Shown here piece by piece: positions 1 through 9,489 of a stretch of 64,000 nt of DNA. Numbering within the stretch: position 1 is the first letter of the stretch; the number at the start of each line of letters is the position of its first letter. Source of the DNA: Mycobacteroides sp. LB1 (GTDB lineage Bacteria; Actinomycetota; Actinomycetes; Mycobacteriales; Mycobacteriaceae); contig NZ_JACCFF010000001.1 of NCBI RefSeq assembly GCF_013449725.1, positions 1,922,001 through 1,986,000 of the forward strand, written 5' to 3'. The position numbers and the translations under genes were made by a program. The notes beneath the pieces are model-generated. The model saw only the letters and a list, made by a program, of their open reading frames with translations, searched no databases and was not told the DNA's origin.

Positions 1-36
1 CTTCTTGGCGTCCTTGCCGACAGCGTCATCTGCCAT
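1..36 (-). CDS. Start of a probable Mce-associated protein (partial)
   Basis: Only the first 12 codons are inside the window (MADDAVGKDAKK, read leftward from an ATG at 36). An AAGGAG ribosome site lies 7 bases upstream of the ATG, which supports a real start. The gene follows mceF in the same direction with a short gap. Mycobacterial mce operons commonly end in genes for Mce-associated membrane proteins whose N-termini are charged and lysine-rich, so that is the likely identity. This is inference from position and 12 residues; no domain is visible. Confidence 0.5.
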   Translation of the reverse strand, partial: MADDAVGKDAKK

Positions 37-80
37 GGTTGTGCTCCTTGCGCGTCTTACTGGTACCGATCCGGGCGTGC

Positions 81-1451
81 CTAACGTCCGGTAGGTGAAG
101 TATTACCGAAACCGGGCGGTGGCGCGGGCGCCTCGGGAGGCAAAGGTGCATCCCCAGGGATCGGGAGAGGCCACTGAGGTCCACCATACGGCGTCGGAAC
201 GGTCCACTTGCCCCGTGGCGTCGGATCGGACACCTTGGCCAGATCCGCGTTGGACGGCGGACCCGCGGTGTCATCGTCGGCCGGACGCGGTGCATTGCGA
301 GCCCCGCGCACCAGCACCGCTGGATCCGGGTTGGCGCAATACGTGGAGTACAACGCCGGCTCGTAGAAACTGGCGTCCGATACGGGCTTCCGCGGCGTCG
401 CGTAATCGCACGTCGGCCGCGGGTACAGCAGGTCGGCCAGCGCCCAGATGGCGCCGTCGTGGAAGATCGACGCCACGCTCTCCAATGTTGATCCACGCAC
501 CTCCGGCCCGGGGAACAGCGCATTGAGTGCGGGGACACGCACGTAGTTCAGCTGCGCAACCGTGGCGAGATTGCCCAGCAGTTGCACCATGGTGTCTGAG
601 TTGTCGGCGAAGAGGTTGTCCACACCGGTCAGCGCCTTCGGGGTGGTACCGAGCAATGTCCGGAATCCACCGTCCATCTTCTTCAGCCCCGCGAAGGTGC
701 TGCCCAGCTGCTGGCCGGTGGCATCCAGGCCCGAGTTGAGGTCGACGAGGGTCGAGAACGTGACCCTGCTGGACTTGAGCAGGGTCACCGTTTCCGGCAG
801 CACACCATCGAGGGTGGTGATGAGGAAGGTGCCGCCGTCGAAGATATCGGCAAGCTTGTCCGGACCCTGCGCACTGACGCCGATCTCCTTACGGATGACG
901 CTGAGCTTGTCCGGATTGAGCTGTGCCAGCAGACCATCGGAGTCGGCCAAAACCTCTGCGAGGGTCATGGGAGTGGTCGCCTGGCCCAACGCGATGACAC
1001 CGTTGTTCCCCAGGAACGGACCGGCGTTGGTCGTCGGACGGAAGTCAAGGTATTGCTCACCGGCAGGCGAGAGCCCGGAGACTCGCACCTCGCTGCCGAC
1101 CGGCAACTTCACTCCGCCATCGATCGACGCCGTTGCGACCACGCCGCCCTTCTCGAGGTTGACGGACTGAATCCGGCCGATCGGCACCCCGCGCAGTGTG
1201 ACTTCCTGGTTGGGCAGCAGCCCGCCACTTTCGTGTAGCTGCACCTTCACCTGGTACTTGGACTCGATCGGGTTCACCTTCAAGGTCCCGAACATCACGT
1301 ATCCGACGCAGATGACGAGGATCGCAACCAATCCGACCACGGACAGCCACTTCCAGCTGCGCTTGAAGACGTCGGACAGCGCCAGCAGTCCGCGGGAAAT
1401 CGATTCCAGCAGACCCCCGGACTGGGCCGGCCTCACCTCGGGCGCGGTCAT
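81..1451 (-). CDS. mceF: MceF, MCE-family lipid-binding protein
   Basis: Last of six MCE proteins in the operon, 456 aa. One N-terminal membrane anchor lies near residues 34-55, followed by an MCE domain (about 65-145), a long helical region and a proline-rich C-terminal tail. Family knowledge: six Mce proteins form an elongated periplasmic tunnel that delivers hydrophobic substrates to the YrbE permease pair. The ATG at 1451 is chosen because it overlaps the mceE stop in an ATGA arrangement, as at most junctions of this operon; a longer reading frame from 1598 would run through mceE. The substrate cannot be told from sequence. Confidence 0.93.
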   Translation of the reverse strand: MTAPEVRPAQSGGLLESISRGLLALSDVFKRSWKWLSVVGLVAILVICVGYVMFGTLKVNPIESKYQVKVQLHESGGLLPNQEVTLRGVPIGRIQSVNLEKGGVVATASIDGGVKLPVGSEVRVSGLSPAGEQYLDFRPTTNAGPFLGNNGVIALGQATTPMTLAEVLADSDGLLAQLNPDKLSVIRKEIGVSAQGPDKLADIFDGGTFLITTLDGVLPETVTLLKSSRVTFSTLVDLNSGLDATGQQLGSTFAGLKKMDGGFRTLLGTTPKALTGVDNLFADNSDTMVQLLGNLATVAQLNYVRVPALNALFPGPEVRGSTLESVASIFHDGAIWALADLLYPRPTCDYATPRKPVSDASFYEPALYSTYCANPDPAVLVRGARNAPRPADDDTAGPPSNADLAKVSDPTPRGKWTVPTPYGGPQWPLPIPGDAPLPPEAPAPPPGFGNTSPTGR

Positions 1452-2650
1452 CGGCCCGGTCCCGGCTCGGGTGCGGCCGGCGCGGGAGCAGGCTCCGGCG
1501 CCGGAGGATTCGGCGCAGGCGGGTTCGGACCCTGACCCACGACCCGCTCCTGCAGTCGGTACAGCGCGTACTTGAAACTGCCGACGAGGTAACCCCAATC
1601 CGCCTGCTTGGGACCGTGGAATGTCGGGTCACCCTTGTACCCGGCATCGGGCCAGTTGCCGAGTGCCAACTTGGCCATGTTGACATCGACGGCCAGTGCG
1701 CTACCCGCGTTCGCCTTGACGGCAACTGGTATCAAACGGTTCAGCGCGACCAGGCTGGTGTCCGGGCTCGTCGCGATGTCGTTGAACCCGCGCGCGATCG
1801 AGTTGAAGTCGGCGATCATGCTGCGGCTATCGGTGCCCTGGATCGACGGGAATTTCGACAGCTGATCGGAGATGTGCCCCACGGTGTCTGCGAGGTCGCC
1901 CACCTGATCTGGATCGATCGCATTCAGTGCCGGCGCCGAGGATTCCAGCAGATCGTTGATCGTCTTCTCCCGAGACGACAGTGTCGACGCCAACTGGGAG
2001 GTCTTGTCCAGCGAGTTCTGGATCTGCGCCGAACGGCCGTTGAGTGTGCCCATCAGTTGATCGGACTGCTTCACGATGTTGCCAAAGACGATGCCGTTGC
2101 TACCTTCACCGCCGGAAGACTTTCCGAGTCCATTGACCAGGTGCGTCAGGTTGCGGATGACACCGCCGTTGACGAGCACGGCCGCGGAGGCCAGCACGCC
2201 CTCGACCGTGGCGGCCGATGACGTGCTCTCCAGGTCCAGGGTGCCCCCGTCTTTGAGGAGCTGACCGGTCGGTTTAGCCGGCGGCGTCACGGCGACGAAC
2301 ACGTCGCCAAGCGGGGTCGCCGTACGCAATTGGGCGGTGGTTCCGACGGGCAATCGCACACCCTGCCGCACCCGCAGCTGAACCACTGCCACATAGTCGA
2401 CGGCCTCCATCGACTCGACCTCGCCGACATCGGCACCGCCGAGACGCACCTTGGCCTTCGCGGGCAGGTTGAGTGCGTTGGCGAACCGCGCAGTCAGCTT
2501 GTAGGACTCCGAGCCCATATTGGGGGCGGGAAGCGGGAGGCTGTCGAGTCCCGGTGGGGAGCAAGCAGATACGGCGAGAACACCGACCGACGCGAGAGTG
2601 GCGAGCCTCAGCTTCGAAATTCGCATCCGTGTCCCACGCTCTTCGCGCAT
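1448..2650 (-). CDS. mceE: MceE, MCE-family lipoprotein
   Basis: The fifth MCE protein, about 400 aa from the ATG at 2650. It has a lipoprotein signal ending LAVSAC, so Cys30 should be lipidated; MceE members (LprK type) are the usual lipoproteins of Mce complexes. The MCE domain follows the signal, and the C-terminus is rich in Pro-Ala repeats. GGAGGG 9 bases upstream supports the 2650 start. An ATG at 2683 overlaps the mceD stop (TGATG) and an ATG at 2626 keeps a shorter signal, so the exact start is uncertain. Confidence 0.92.
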   Translation of the reverse strand: MREERGTRMRISKLRLATLASVGVLAVSACSPPGLDSLPLPAPNMGSESYKLTARFANALNLPAKAKVRLGGADVGEVESMEAVDYVAVVQLRVRQGVRLPVGTTAQLRTATPLGDVFVAVTPPAKPTGQLLKDGGTLDLESTSSAATVEGVLASAAVLVNGGVIRNLTHLVNGLGKSSGGEGSNGIVFGNIVKQSDQLMGTLNGRSAQIQNSLDKTSQLASTLSSREKTINDLLESSAPALNAIDPDQVGDLADTVGHISDQLSKFPSIQGTDSRSMIADFNSIARGFNDIATSPDTSLVALNRLIPVAVKANAGSALAVDVNMAKLALGNWPDAGYKGDPTFHGPKQADWGYLVGSFKYALYRLQERVVGQGPNPPAPNPPAPEPAPAPAAPEPGPGR

Positions 2651-2682
2651 GCTGGGGGTCCCTCCCGCCTGCGGGCGCCTCA

Positions 2683-3822
2683 TCACTGCCCCATCCTGGT
2701 CATGCCGTCGAGCATGTACGTCAGCCCGAAATCGGGACCGTAATCGGCCAGCGTCCCGGTGCTGCATCCAAGCTGCCGCAGACCCATCATGTTGCAGATT
2801 TCCTTGCTGAACTGGCTCTCGAGCAGCAGCTTGTCCAACATCGGGTGCAGTCGGATCGACCCGTTCACCGGGTCGATGGTGCGATCCAGGTTGTCCAGCA
2901 GCAGCGGCAGCAGATCCAGGGTTTCCTTGAGCTCGCGCTGGTTGTCGGTCAACGACTTCACGGTGACGTTGGCGTTTCCGAGCAGACCCTTGATGACGTC
3001 ACGGTTCTTATCGATGAGCTCGGCGGTGTTCTTGAGGACCTCGTTCGCCTTACGTCCCGTGGTGCCAGTCCCGAACCGCTCGGCGGCCAAGACCTCGGAG
3101 GTGCCGTGTACAGCAGAGCCGAACTGACGAATTGCCTTGTCATTCTCCGACATCGCGTTCACCAGCGAGCTCACGCTCTTGATGATGGTGGAGAGCTGGT
3201 CCTTGGTCTCGGCGCCGTCGGTGGTCATCTTCAGCGCCTTGGACAATTCGTCCAGGGCGGTCTTGACCTGTTCGCCGTTACCCGAAGCGGCCTGTGCGCC
3301 CACATTGACGAGGTCCGCGACCGGACCACCGCCCTTGCCGTCGCCCTTCATCGCCGAGCTGAGCTTGTCGACGGTGGCGAGCACCCTGTCGAATCCGACA
3401 GGAGTACGGGTGCGGTCGAGTGGGATGGTGTCGCCGTCCTTGAGCACCGGCCCCTCGGTGTACGGCGGGCTCAGTGCGACGTGCCGGTCGGTGAGCACCG
3501 AGCTGGTGAACGCGGCCGCGATGACGTTCGCCGGCACCTTCACGTCCCTGTCGACGTTGAACTTGACCTCAACGTAGGTGCCCTTGGCCGCCACCGATTC
3601 GATATTGCCCACCGGCAGTCCAAGCACTTCGACGACATTGCCTACGAAAAGGCCGGACCCCTCGTCGAATTGTGCGGTGACGGTGATCTTGTCATCCACC
3701 AGGCCGGCCTTGCGTAGACCTAGGTAGCCGCCGATCAGGGCCAGCACCGCGAGGACGGAAACCGCGCCGACCAAGAACACTCGGCGAGCCTTGGAACCCT
3801 GCTGGGTCACGTTCACGCTCAT
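2683..3822 (-). CDS. mceD: MceD, MCE-family lipid-binding protein
   Basis: Fourth MCE protein, 379 aa. It has a basic N-terminus, a single transmembrane helix near residues 14-36, an MCE domain around 45-125 and a long helical C-terminal half. The start at 3822 overlaps the mceC stop (ATGA), pointing to translational coupling. It is expected to sit in the periplasm, anchored in the inner membrane, as one subunit of the hetero-oligomeric Mce tunnel. Nothing is broken or truncated. Confidence 0.93.
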   Translation of the reverse strand: MSVNVTQQGSKARRVFLVGAVSVLAVLALIGGYLGLRKAGLVDDKITVTAQFDEGSGLFVGNVVEVLGLPVGNIESVAAKGTYVEVKFNVDRDVKVPANVIAAAFTSSVLTDRHVALSPPYTEGPVLKDGDTIPLDRTRTPVGFDRVLATVDKLSSAMKGDGKGGGPVADLVNVGAQAASGNGEQVKTALDELSKALKMTTDGAETKDQLSTIIKSVSSLVNAMSENDKAIRQFGSAVHGTSEVLAAERFGTGTTGRKANEVLKNTAELIDKNRDVIKGLLGNANVTVKSLTDNQRELKETLDLLPLLLDNLDRTIDPVNGSIRLHPMLDKLLLESQFSKEICNMMGLRQLGCSTGTLADYGPDFGLTYMLDGMTRMGQ

Positions 3823-4844
3823 GCGCAGTCCTTGAAGTACTCGAGAAGGCCCCACTGCTGTGAACGGCTGCTGATCGCGCACATCCAGTTGTCGACGACC
3901 AGACCGTTGTTCAGGTTGATGTTCATGGAGTACGCCGAGCCCGTCGCATTGGTCAGGTTGCGTAGCGGTACGGGCAGGATCTGCAACAGGTTTCGCACGT
4001 AGTCGTCGTGGTCACTGGCCATCGCCGTGACATCCTTGAGCTGCCGCAATAGCGTCTCGAAGGCAGGCCGGTCCTTGACGACGACCTTGCTCAACAGCTC
4101 GACCACCTTGGTGATCGATCCCATCAGGCGCTGGAACGATGCCTTCCGGGATACGAACTCCCCCAGCAGATCCCGGCCCTGGAACACCAGGTGGCCGAGG
4201 TTCGCCTGCTGCCGATGCAGCGTCGAGGTCACGGTGGACGCACTCTTGAGCAGCTCGCCGATCTGTCCCCGCCGGGTGGTGACGATCCCCGACAGCTCCT
4301 TGAGGTTTTTCATGGCGTCGGGCAGTGCCTCGGGCAGCCCGTCGAGCTGTTTGGCCAGGATGTCGATGGACTGCGCCAACTTGGCCGTGTCGACCTGTTC
4401 GTAGGTGGCGGCCGTGTCTGCGAGCAACGCCTGCAGGTCGTAGGGCACCTCGGTGTGCGACAACGCGATTCGCTTGTTCGGGATGACACCCGCGCCACGC
4501 GGACGCAGCTCGATGTACCGCGAGCCGAGCAGTGTGGTGGTCTTGATCGCGGCCTGCGTCTCGGAGCCGAGCTTCACCTCGTCACGCACCCGCATGTCAA
4601 CGAGCACCTTGGTGCCATCGAGCACAACGCTTTTCACCTCGCCGATGTCCACACCGGCGACGCTGACGTAGTCGCCCGCCTTGAGCTGCGCCGCCTGGGC
4701 GAACTCGGCCTTGTACCGGGTGTACCCGAATCCGATCTGGCGGTAGAGCAGCATCGAGGCAATGATCGCGGTGACGACACCGACGGCGATCATGCCGATC
4801 CAGAACTTGCTGCGATCCTCTAACGTGCGTTCACGGGGGCTCAT
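3819..4844 (-). CDS. mceC: MceC, MCE-family lipid-binding protein
   Basis: Third MCE protein, 341 aa. A membrane helix near residues 14-34 is followed by an MCE domain (GDYVSVAGVDIGEV region). The ATG at 4844 gives an ATGA overlap with the mceB stop; an ATG five codons upstream (4859) is possible but would overlap mceB further. Unlike several MceC proteins with long proline-rich tails, this one ends soon after the helical domain, close to the sequence YFKDCA. Confidence 0.92.
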   Translation of the reverse strand: MSPRERTLEDRSKFWIGMIAVGVVTAIIASMLLYRQIGFGYTRYKAEFAQAAQLKAGDYVSVAGVDIGEVKSVVLDGTKVLVDMRVRDEVKLGSETQAAIKTTTLLGSRYIELRPRGAGVIPNKRIALSHTEVPYDLQALLADTAATYEQVDTAKLAQSIDILAKQLDGLPEALPDAMKNLKELSGIVTTRRGQIGELLKSASTVTSTLHRQQANLGHLVFQGRDLLGEFVSRKASFQRLMGSITKVVELLSKVVVKDRPAFETLLRQLKDVTAMASDHDDYVRNLLQILPVPLRNLTNATGSAYSMNINLNNGLVVDNWMCAISSRSQQWGLLEYFKDCA

Positions 4845-5893
4845 TCGATCCCTCGGCATTTCGGTGTGTACTTCGCGACGCCACCGTTTGTGGCGTGCCG
4901 GACGATCGCGGGAACCAGGTCGTTGAGTCCCGGGAAGAAGCCGTTGATGTTCAGCGCGCAGGCGTACGAATTTCCGTATGCGCCATCCTGAGTCGTACGA
5001 GCCAGACCCTTGAGCAGCAGCGGCAGGTTGGAACCGAGGAACGCGAACTGGTCTTGGTTGGCCAGGATGTGCGCGGCCGCACCGGGCTGGCGGTAGAGCA
5101 TCTCTTGCAGCTGCGGGTACACATTGTCGCCGATGGTTTGGATCCGGCTCACCACATGCGTGGCCGAACCGATGGAGGACACCAGGCTCTGGCGACGGTT
5201 ATCCAGCTCGCCGACGACGTTCTGACTCTGGACGACGAGCTGGTCCAGGTTGTCGTTCTGCTTGGCGACGTTGTCCAGGACGGTGTTGAGGTTGTCGATG
5301 AGCTGACCCAGCGACTGATCCCGTCCTGCAAAGGATTTCGTAATCTCGCTGGTCTGCGCGACCACATGGGCCAGCGCGCCGGTGTCCCCGGAAAACGCGT
5401 CGATGAGCCCGTTGGACAGGTTGTCGACCTGCTTCGGGTCAAGCAGCGTGAACAACGGCTCGAATCCGTTGAGCAGCGCGCCGACGTCGAAGGAGGGCTC
5501 GGTGCGCTCCACCGGGATCACGCTGCCCTCGGCCAGACGCTCCAGACTACCCTCTAATCCTCGGGACAGCGAGATGTACCGCTGACCGATGATGTTCTGG
5601 TAGGTCACCGAGACAATCGAGTTGCCGTACAGGTTCTGGTTGCTCTTGACCCGGAACTTCAGCTTGGCGAGTGCGCCGTCCAATTCGATCGAATCGACGC
5701 GGCCCACCCGCACACCGGCGATGCGCACGTCGTCACCGGCTCGTACACCGGTGACATCGGTGAAGATCGCGGTGTAGCTCTTGGTCGAGCCCGTGGTGTC
5801 ACGGAGCAAGGTGCCGTACACCAGAGTCGTCACGCCGATAGCGAAGACAACGAACAGCGACAGCCCGATCACTGCGACCCGGAAGTTCTTCAT
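4841..5893 (-). CDS. mceB: MceB, MCE-family lipid-binding protein
   Basis: Second MCE protein, 350 aa. A hydrophobic anchor occupies residues 5-28, directly at the N-terminus, and the MCE domain follows (GVRAGDDVRIAGVRVGRV). The C-terminal half is helical with heptad-like spacing, as expected for the tunnel-forming part. The ATG overlaps the mceA stop by 4 bases. Length and order match MceB proteins of other actinobacterial operons. Confidence 0.92.
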   Translation of the reverse strand: MKNFRVAVIGLSLFVVFAIGVTTLVYGTLLRDTTGSTKSYTAIFTDVTGVRAGDDVRIAGVRVGRVDSIELDGALAKLKFRVKSNQNLYGNSIVSVTYQNIIGQRYISLSRGLEGSLERLAEGSVIPVERTEPSFDVGALLNGFEPLFTLLDPKQVDNLSNGLIDAFSGDTGALAHVVAQTSEITKSFAGRDQSLGQLIDNLNTVLDNVAKQNDNLDQLVVQSQNVVGELDNRRQSLVSSIGSATHVVSRIQTIGDNVYPQLQEMLYRQPGAAAHILANQDQFAFLGSNLPLLLKGLARTTQDGAYGNSYACALNINGFFPGLNDLVPAIVRHATNGGVAKYTPKCRGIE

Positions 5894-7422
5894 CGTCCAC
5901 CCCCCTGTGCTGGATTGGGTTGGGCGACATCAGCATCCGATGCGTCACGACTGACCGAGATTGCCGTCCCACGCGCCACCGGACCGAGGAGTAGCTGCTG
6001 CGAGGCGCTCGGGTCCCCACCCAGTGCCTTGCCGAGCTGCTCGCGTTCGATTGCGCTTCCCACTGGGCCGACGTTCCCGCCGAACGAGGCCGGAGCCACC
6101 CCGGCAGGTGCGGGGTTAGGCGGTGGGCCGAAGGGCGGCAGAACCGGATTGGCGGCCCTGTCGGACTCCTGCGGGTTCGGGCCGGTGCCGTGCAACATGA
6201 TGTCGGCGGCCGTCGGCGGGAAGATCGTTCCCGCAGGCGGGGCGATATCCGGCGGCGGCTTGTAGCTGCCGGGCTGGAGTACCTCGGGGATGTCGATCCA
6301 CTGACGCGTCTCGGGTGCGGTCGTGCAGCTGGGTCCGGCGAGTTCGCCGTACCGCGGGCAGTCGTCACGCACGTACGTCCAGGCCGGGGTAAACGACAGG
6401 ATCAGGTTGAGGCCGAGAACCTGGCGACCCGGATCCCAACCATTGGCGAATATCGCATCCGACAGCACCCTGATACGTGAGGCGATCGGTGTGAACTTGT
6501 CCGAGTGCTGTGCGAGGACTCCGACGACCGGGGTCAGGTGGGTACCGATTCCGATCATCTGGTCGATGTGGTTATCAATGGCGGTGGCGGCTGTACCGGT
6601 CGTGTGCAAGCCCGCCGAGAGCAGCCCGCGCACATCGGATTGCTTCTGGGCCAGGGTGCGCAGCGGCACCAGGGCGTTCTCCAGATTGTCCAGCAGCCGC
6701 GGCGAGGTGGTGCTGAGCGCTTCCGTCATCTTCTCCAGCGCGGCGATCGTCGAGGGATCATTGGGGCTGGCGGTGACCATAGCGTTGAACTCGGTGAGGA
6801 TGCTCTGCAGCCGCGCACCCGAGGTCAACAGCTTGTCACCGCGTCCCTGGGTGGCCTCCCCAAGTACGCCGATCAAACCGATCGGCGGATCGCCCCGTTG
6901 CCGTTCGGTGGCGGCGAGCACCTGGCGCAGCTTGTTGGTGGTGGTCTGGAACAGCACCGTCGGCAGTTTGGTGTCCTCGGAGATCACGGCGCCGTCGCGC
7001 ACCGCTGCGCCGTCACCATTGTCGACCAACTGCACCGAGGAGACCGCGAACACATTGCTCGGCACCACGCGCGCGGTGACTGTGCTCGGAATCCCTTGAG
7101 CGTGCTCCGCCTTCAGGTCGATCTGCACGATGTTCGGCTTGCCATCCTCGGCAGGGATGACGGAAGTGACGGCGCCGACGAGCATGCCCCGGAACTTCAC
7201 GTCGGCACGCTCGGGCAGGCCGTCGCCAACGTTCGTCAGTTGTGCCTCGACCTTGACGGTGTCTTCCAGGTAACCCTTGGACTTGGCCAGCAACAGGCCC
7301 GTCACCAACGCGAGGATGGTGAGCACCGAAAGACCGCCGAGCAGCAGGGCACGGTCGGACCAGCCACGTCCGTTCGGGGAAATCGAATTGCTCACATCAA
7401 CCACCGAACCTTGCGCCGGCAT
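5890..7422 (-). CDS. mceA: MceA, MCE-family protein with proline-rich tail
   Basis: First MCE protein of the operon, 510 aa. One membrane helix lies near residues 24-46; the MCE domain follows (PERADVKFRGMLVGAV region). The last roughly 120 residues are Pro/Ala/Gly-rich and low in complexity, which makes it longer than typical MceA proteins. The ATG at 7422 has GGGGAG close upstream and overlaps yrbEB by 26 bases; a GTG at 7395, just after the yrbEB stop, would remove nine residues and is an alternative start. Confidence 0.9.
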   Translation of the reverse strand: MPAQGSVVDVSNSISPNGRGWSDRALLLGGLSVLTILALVTGLLLAKSKGYLEDTVKVEAQLTNVGDGLPERADVKFRGMLVGAVTSVIPAEDGKPNIVQIDLKAEHAQGIPSTVTARVVPSNVFAVSSVQLVDNGDGAAVRDGAVISEDTKLPTVLFQTTTNKLRQVLAATERQRGDPPIGLIGVLGEATQGRGDKLLTSGARLQSILTEFNAMVTASPNDPSTIAALEKMTEALSTTSPRLLDNLENALVPLRTLAQKQSDVRGLLSAGLHTTGTAATAIDNHIDQMIGIGTHLTPVVGVLAQHSDKFTPIASRIRVLSDAIFANGWDPGRQVLGLNLILSFTPAWTYVRDDCPRYGELAGPSCTTAPETRQWIDIPEVLQPGSYKPPPDIAPPAGTIFPPTAADIMLHGTGPNPQESDRAANPVLPPFGPPPNPAPAGVAPASFGGNVGPVGSAIEREQLGKALGGDPSASQQLLLGPVARGTAISVSRDASDADVAQPNPAQGGGR

Positions 7423-8257
7423 CGACTCCCCAGAGCGCCATGGTGAGAAGCATGTTCACGATGATCACGACGGTGATGGCCGCGCGCATGGCGTGCCCCG
7501 CGGCCACGCCCACGCCTTCGGGCCCGCCCGAGGCGTTGAATCCGAAGTAGCACTGGATGGTCGAGGCGATCCACACGAAGATGACGGCCTTGATTACCGA
7601 GTAGACGATGTCGGTGCCGCTCAACATCATCGTGAAGTAGTGGTCGTAGGCGCCGCCGATCGAGCCTCCGCTGGAGATCCCGACGAGCAGGCGGCAGGTG
7701 ATGTAGCTGACGACGAGGCACAACAGATACAGCGGGACGACCGCGACGGTGGACGCCAGCAGCCGCGTCGTCACCAGGTACGGGATGGGCCGGATCGCCA
7801 GCGCGTCCAGCGCGTCGATCTCCTCGTTGATGCGCTGGGCGCCCAGCTGCGCGGTGAACCGGCAACCGGCCTGCATCGCGAAGGCGAGGGCAGCCATCAC
7901 CGGCGCCAGCTCACGGGTCGACACCAGGGAAGAGATGAATCCGGTGGCCGGGCCCAGGCCGATGATGTTCAGCAGGTTGTAAGCCTCGATACCGATCAGG
8001 GCGCCGATCGTGCCACCCAGTACGGCAGCGACGCCGACCGTTCCGCCACCGGTCACCAGCGATCCGTTACCCCAGGTCACATCCCCCAGCAGCCGGAAGA
8101 ACTCCTTGGAGTAGTAGCGCAGGGTGTTCGGGATGGACGCGATGGCCTCCACGAAGAACGCCAGCATGTGCCCGAGACGACGAACCGACTGGCCGACCTT
8201 ATGCCCGGCGTCGATGATCGGCTGGACGCCCTTGGGGCGATATGCGGAGATAGTCAT
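7397..8257 (-). CDS. yrbEB: YrbEB, MlaE-type ABC permease of Mce system
   Basis: Integral membrane permease, 286 aa, with the MlaE/YrbE fold. Several hydrophobic segments surround the conserved cytoplasmic loop INEEIDALDAL (the EExDAL motif thought to contact the ATPase). It should form a dimer with YrbEA beneath the MceA-F tunnel; the ATPase (MceG/Mkl) is normally encoded elsewhere and is not in this window. It starts 9 bases after yrbEA with an AAGGG-type ribosome site. Confidence 0.94.
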   Translation of the reverse strand: MTISAYRPKGVQPIIDAGHKVGQSVRRLGHMLAFFVEAIASIPNTLRYYSKEFFRLLGDVTWGNGSLVTGGGTVGVAAVLGGTIGALIGIEAYNLLNIIGLGPATGFISSLVSTRELAPVMAALAFAMQAGCRFTAQLGAQRINEEIDALDALAIRPIPYLVTTRLLASTVAVVPLYLLCLVVSYITCRLLVGISSGGSIGGAYDHYFTMMLSGTDIVYSVIKAVIFVWIASTIQCYFGFNASGGPEGVGVAAGHAMRAAITVVIIVNMLLTMALWGVDAGARFGG

Positions 8258-8266
8258 GGCGCGCCC

Positions 8267-9133
8267 TTATATCCCGTGTCTGGGGAAGACCATGACGTAC
8301 ACCTGGCTGACGAGCACGTTGACCAGCATGAGGATCAGGATCGATTCGACGACGGCGGCGTTCACCGAGTTGGCGACCCCGGCCGGACCGCCCTTGGTGG
8401 TCAGCCCCTTATCGCACGCGACGATGGCGACGATGAGACCGTAGAGAATGGCCTTGAGCAGCGCCAGAATCAGATCGTCGACTCGGGTGAACGAGGCGAA
8501 GGTGGCGACGAAGCTGCCAGGCGCGCCGTGCTGGAAATACACGTTGAACAAATAACTCGCCAGGAAGCCGACGAAGCAGGTGGTACCTGTCAGCCCGACG
8601 CCCACTAGGACGGCTGCGGCGACGCGGGGCACGACGAGCCGTCGGATCACCGACACACCCATCACTTCCATGGCGTCGATCTCTTCGCGCATGGTCCGTG
8701 ATCCCAGGTCCGCGGTAATGGCCGAGCCGACCGCGGAGGCCATCAGCACCGCAGCCACCAGCGAGGCGCCCTGGCGCACGATCGCGACACCACTGGCCGC
8801 ACCGGCCAGGGAGGAAGCGCCGACCTGGCCTGCCAACAAGGCGAACTGAATGGAGAGAGTGACACCGATCGGGATCGCGACGAGCAGCGTCGGCACCACC
8901 GCGCTACCGGCCATGAACGCACCCTGGTGAATGAATTCCTTCCACGGGAACATGCGGTGGAAGAGATCGGAGAACATGTACTGCATCGACCGGATGCCCA
9001 ACACGATCTGGCTGCCCGCGGTCTCCACCGCCTGCACCGGATGCTTGCGTACGTACTCTTTGAGGGCGCCGGATACCGCATCGCGTGAAGGCGTGGCCGA
9101 CCGCGCCGGGCGTGTCCCCTCGAACGTGGTCAT
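8267..9133 (-). CDS. yrbEA: YrbEA, MlaE-type ABC permease of Mce system
   Basis: First gene of the mce operon, 288 aa. It shares the MlaE permease fold with YrbEB, including the loop MREEIDAMEVMG. The ATG at 9133 is chosen because the family usually begins about 30 residues before the first conserved region (KEYVRKHPVQAVETAG); an in-frame extension to 9223 is low-complexity and unconvincing. No fadD or regulator gene precedes it, unlike the M. tuberculosis mce1 locus. A palindrome at 9286-9313 lies upstream. Confidence 0.93.
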   Translation of the reverse strand: MTTFEGTRPARSATPSRDAVSGALKEYVRKHPVQAVETAGSQIVLGIRSMQYMFSDLFHRMFPWKEFIHQGAFMAGSAVVPTLLVAIPIGVTLSIQFALLAGQVGASSLAGAASGVAIVRQGASLVAAVLMASAVGSAITADLGSRTMREEIDAMEVMGVSVIRRLVVPRVAAAVLVGVGLTGTTCFVGFLASYLFNVYFQHGAPGSFVATFASFTRVDDLILALLKAILYGLIVAIVACDKGLTTKGGPAGVANSVNAAVVESILILMLVNVLVSQVYVMVFPRHGI

Positions 9134-9489
9134 CGTGCACTCACGATCGAATGCTCGGCGGCAACACGTCCGTGTGCTGGCAGACCCACCTGATGCCCTC
9201 TCGTCCCAAACCTCTCGGGCCACTATCTTCGCTGGTCACAGAGAAAGCGAGGCCCGAACTGAGCAGTAACATAACACCTGACTGACGTGATCTACACATC
9301 GTCGTAGATCACGGTGAGATTTTCGACACCCTGCACTGTTGGGTGTCCAATCAATTGACAAAGCCTCGGTCGCGATTCTATTGGGCGAGAGTAGGTATCA
9401 CGCCTATGACCTTGTTGTTCTTCGCCTCTTGCGATGGAGCGCATGAAATGCCCTGTGCCCCCGGACCGCTAACGCGGCACTCAGACGCA
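9134..9489. other. Intergenic region upstream of the mce operon
   Basis: This 356-base gap separates yrbEA from the end of the MaoC gene; both neighbours are on the minus strand. It contains the palindrome and predicted promoter at 9268-9313. The remaining left part (9134-9260) is probably untranslated leader of the mce transcript. The stretch 9314-9489 holds no convincing gene; a 123-codon plus-strand frame there runs into the antisense of the MaoC gene and is not coding-like. Confidence 0.6.
9268..9313 (-). promoter_or_regulatory. Predicted mce promoter with palindromic operator
   Basis: CGTGATCTAC (9286-9295) and GTAGATCACG (9304-9313) form a perfect 10-base inverted repeat with an 8-base spacer. 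On the minus strand a TATGTT hexamer (9268-9273) fits the mycobacterial -10 pattern TAnnnT, and the position of the -35 falls inside the palindrome. The layout suggests a dimeric regulator acting on the mce operon about 130 bases before yrbEA. The regulator is not identified. Confidence 0.5.

Noticed and set aside
2473..3717. 414-codon plus-strand frame inside mceD/mceE
   Set aside because: Both strands cannot be coding here; MCE domains and operon order support the minus strand.
7277..8608. 443-codon His/Asp-rich plus-strand frame
   Set aside because: Lies entirely antisense to mceA, yrbEB and yrbEA; extreme composition is a mirror of hydrophobic codons.
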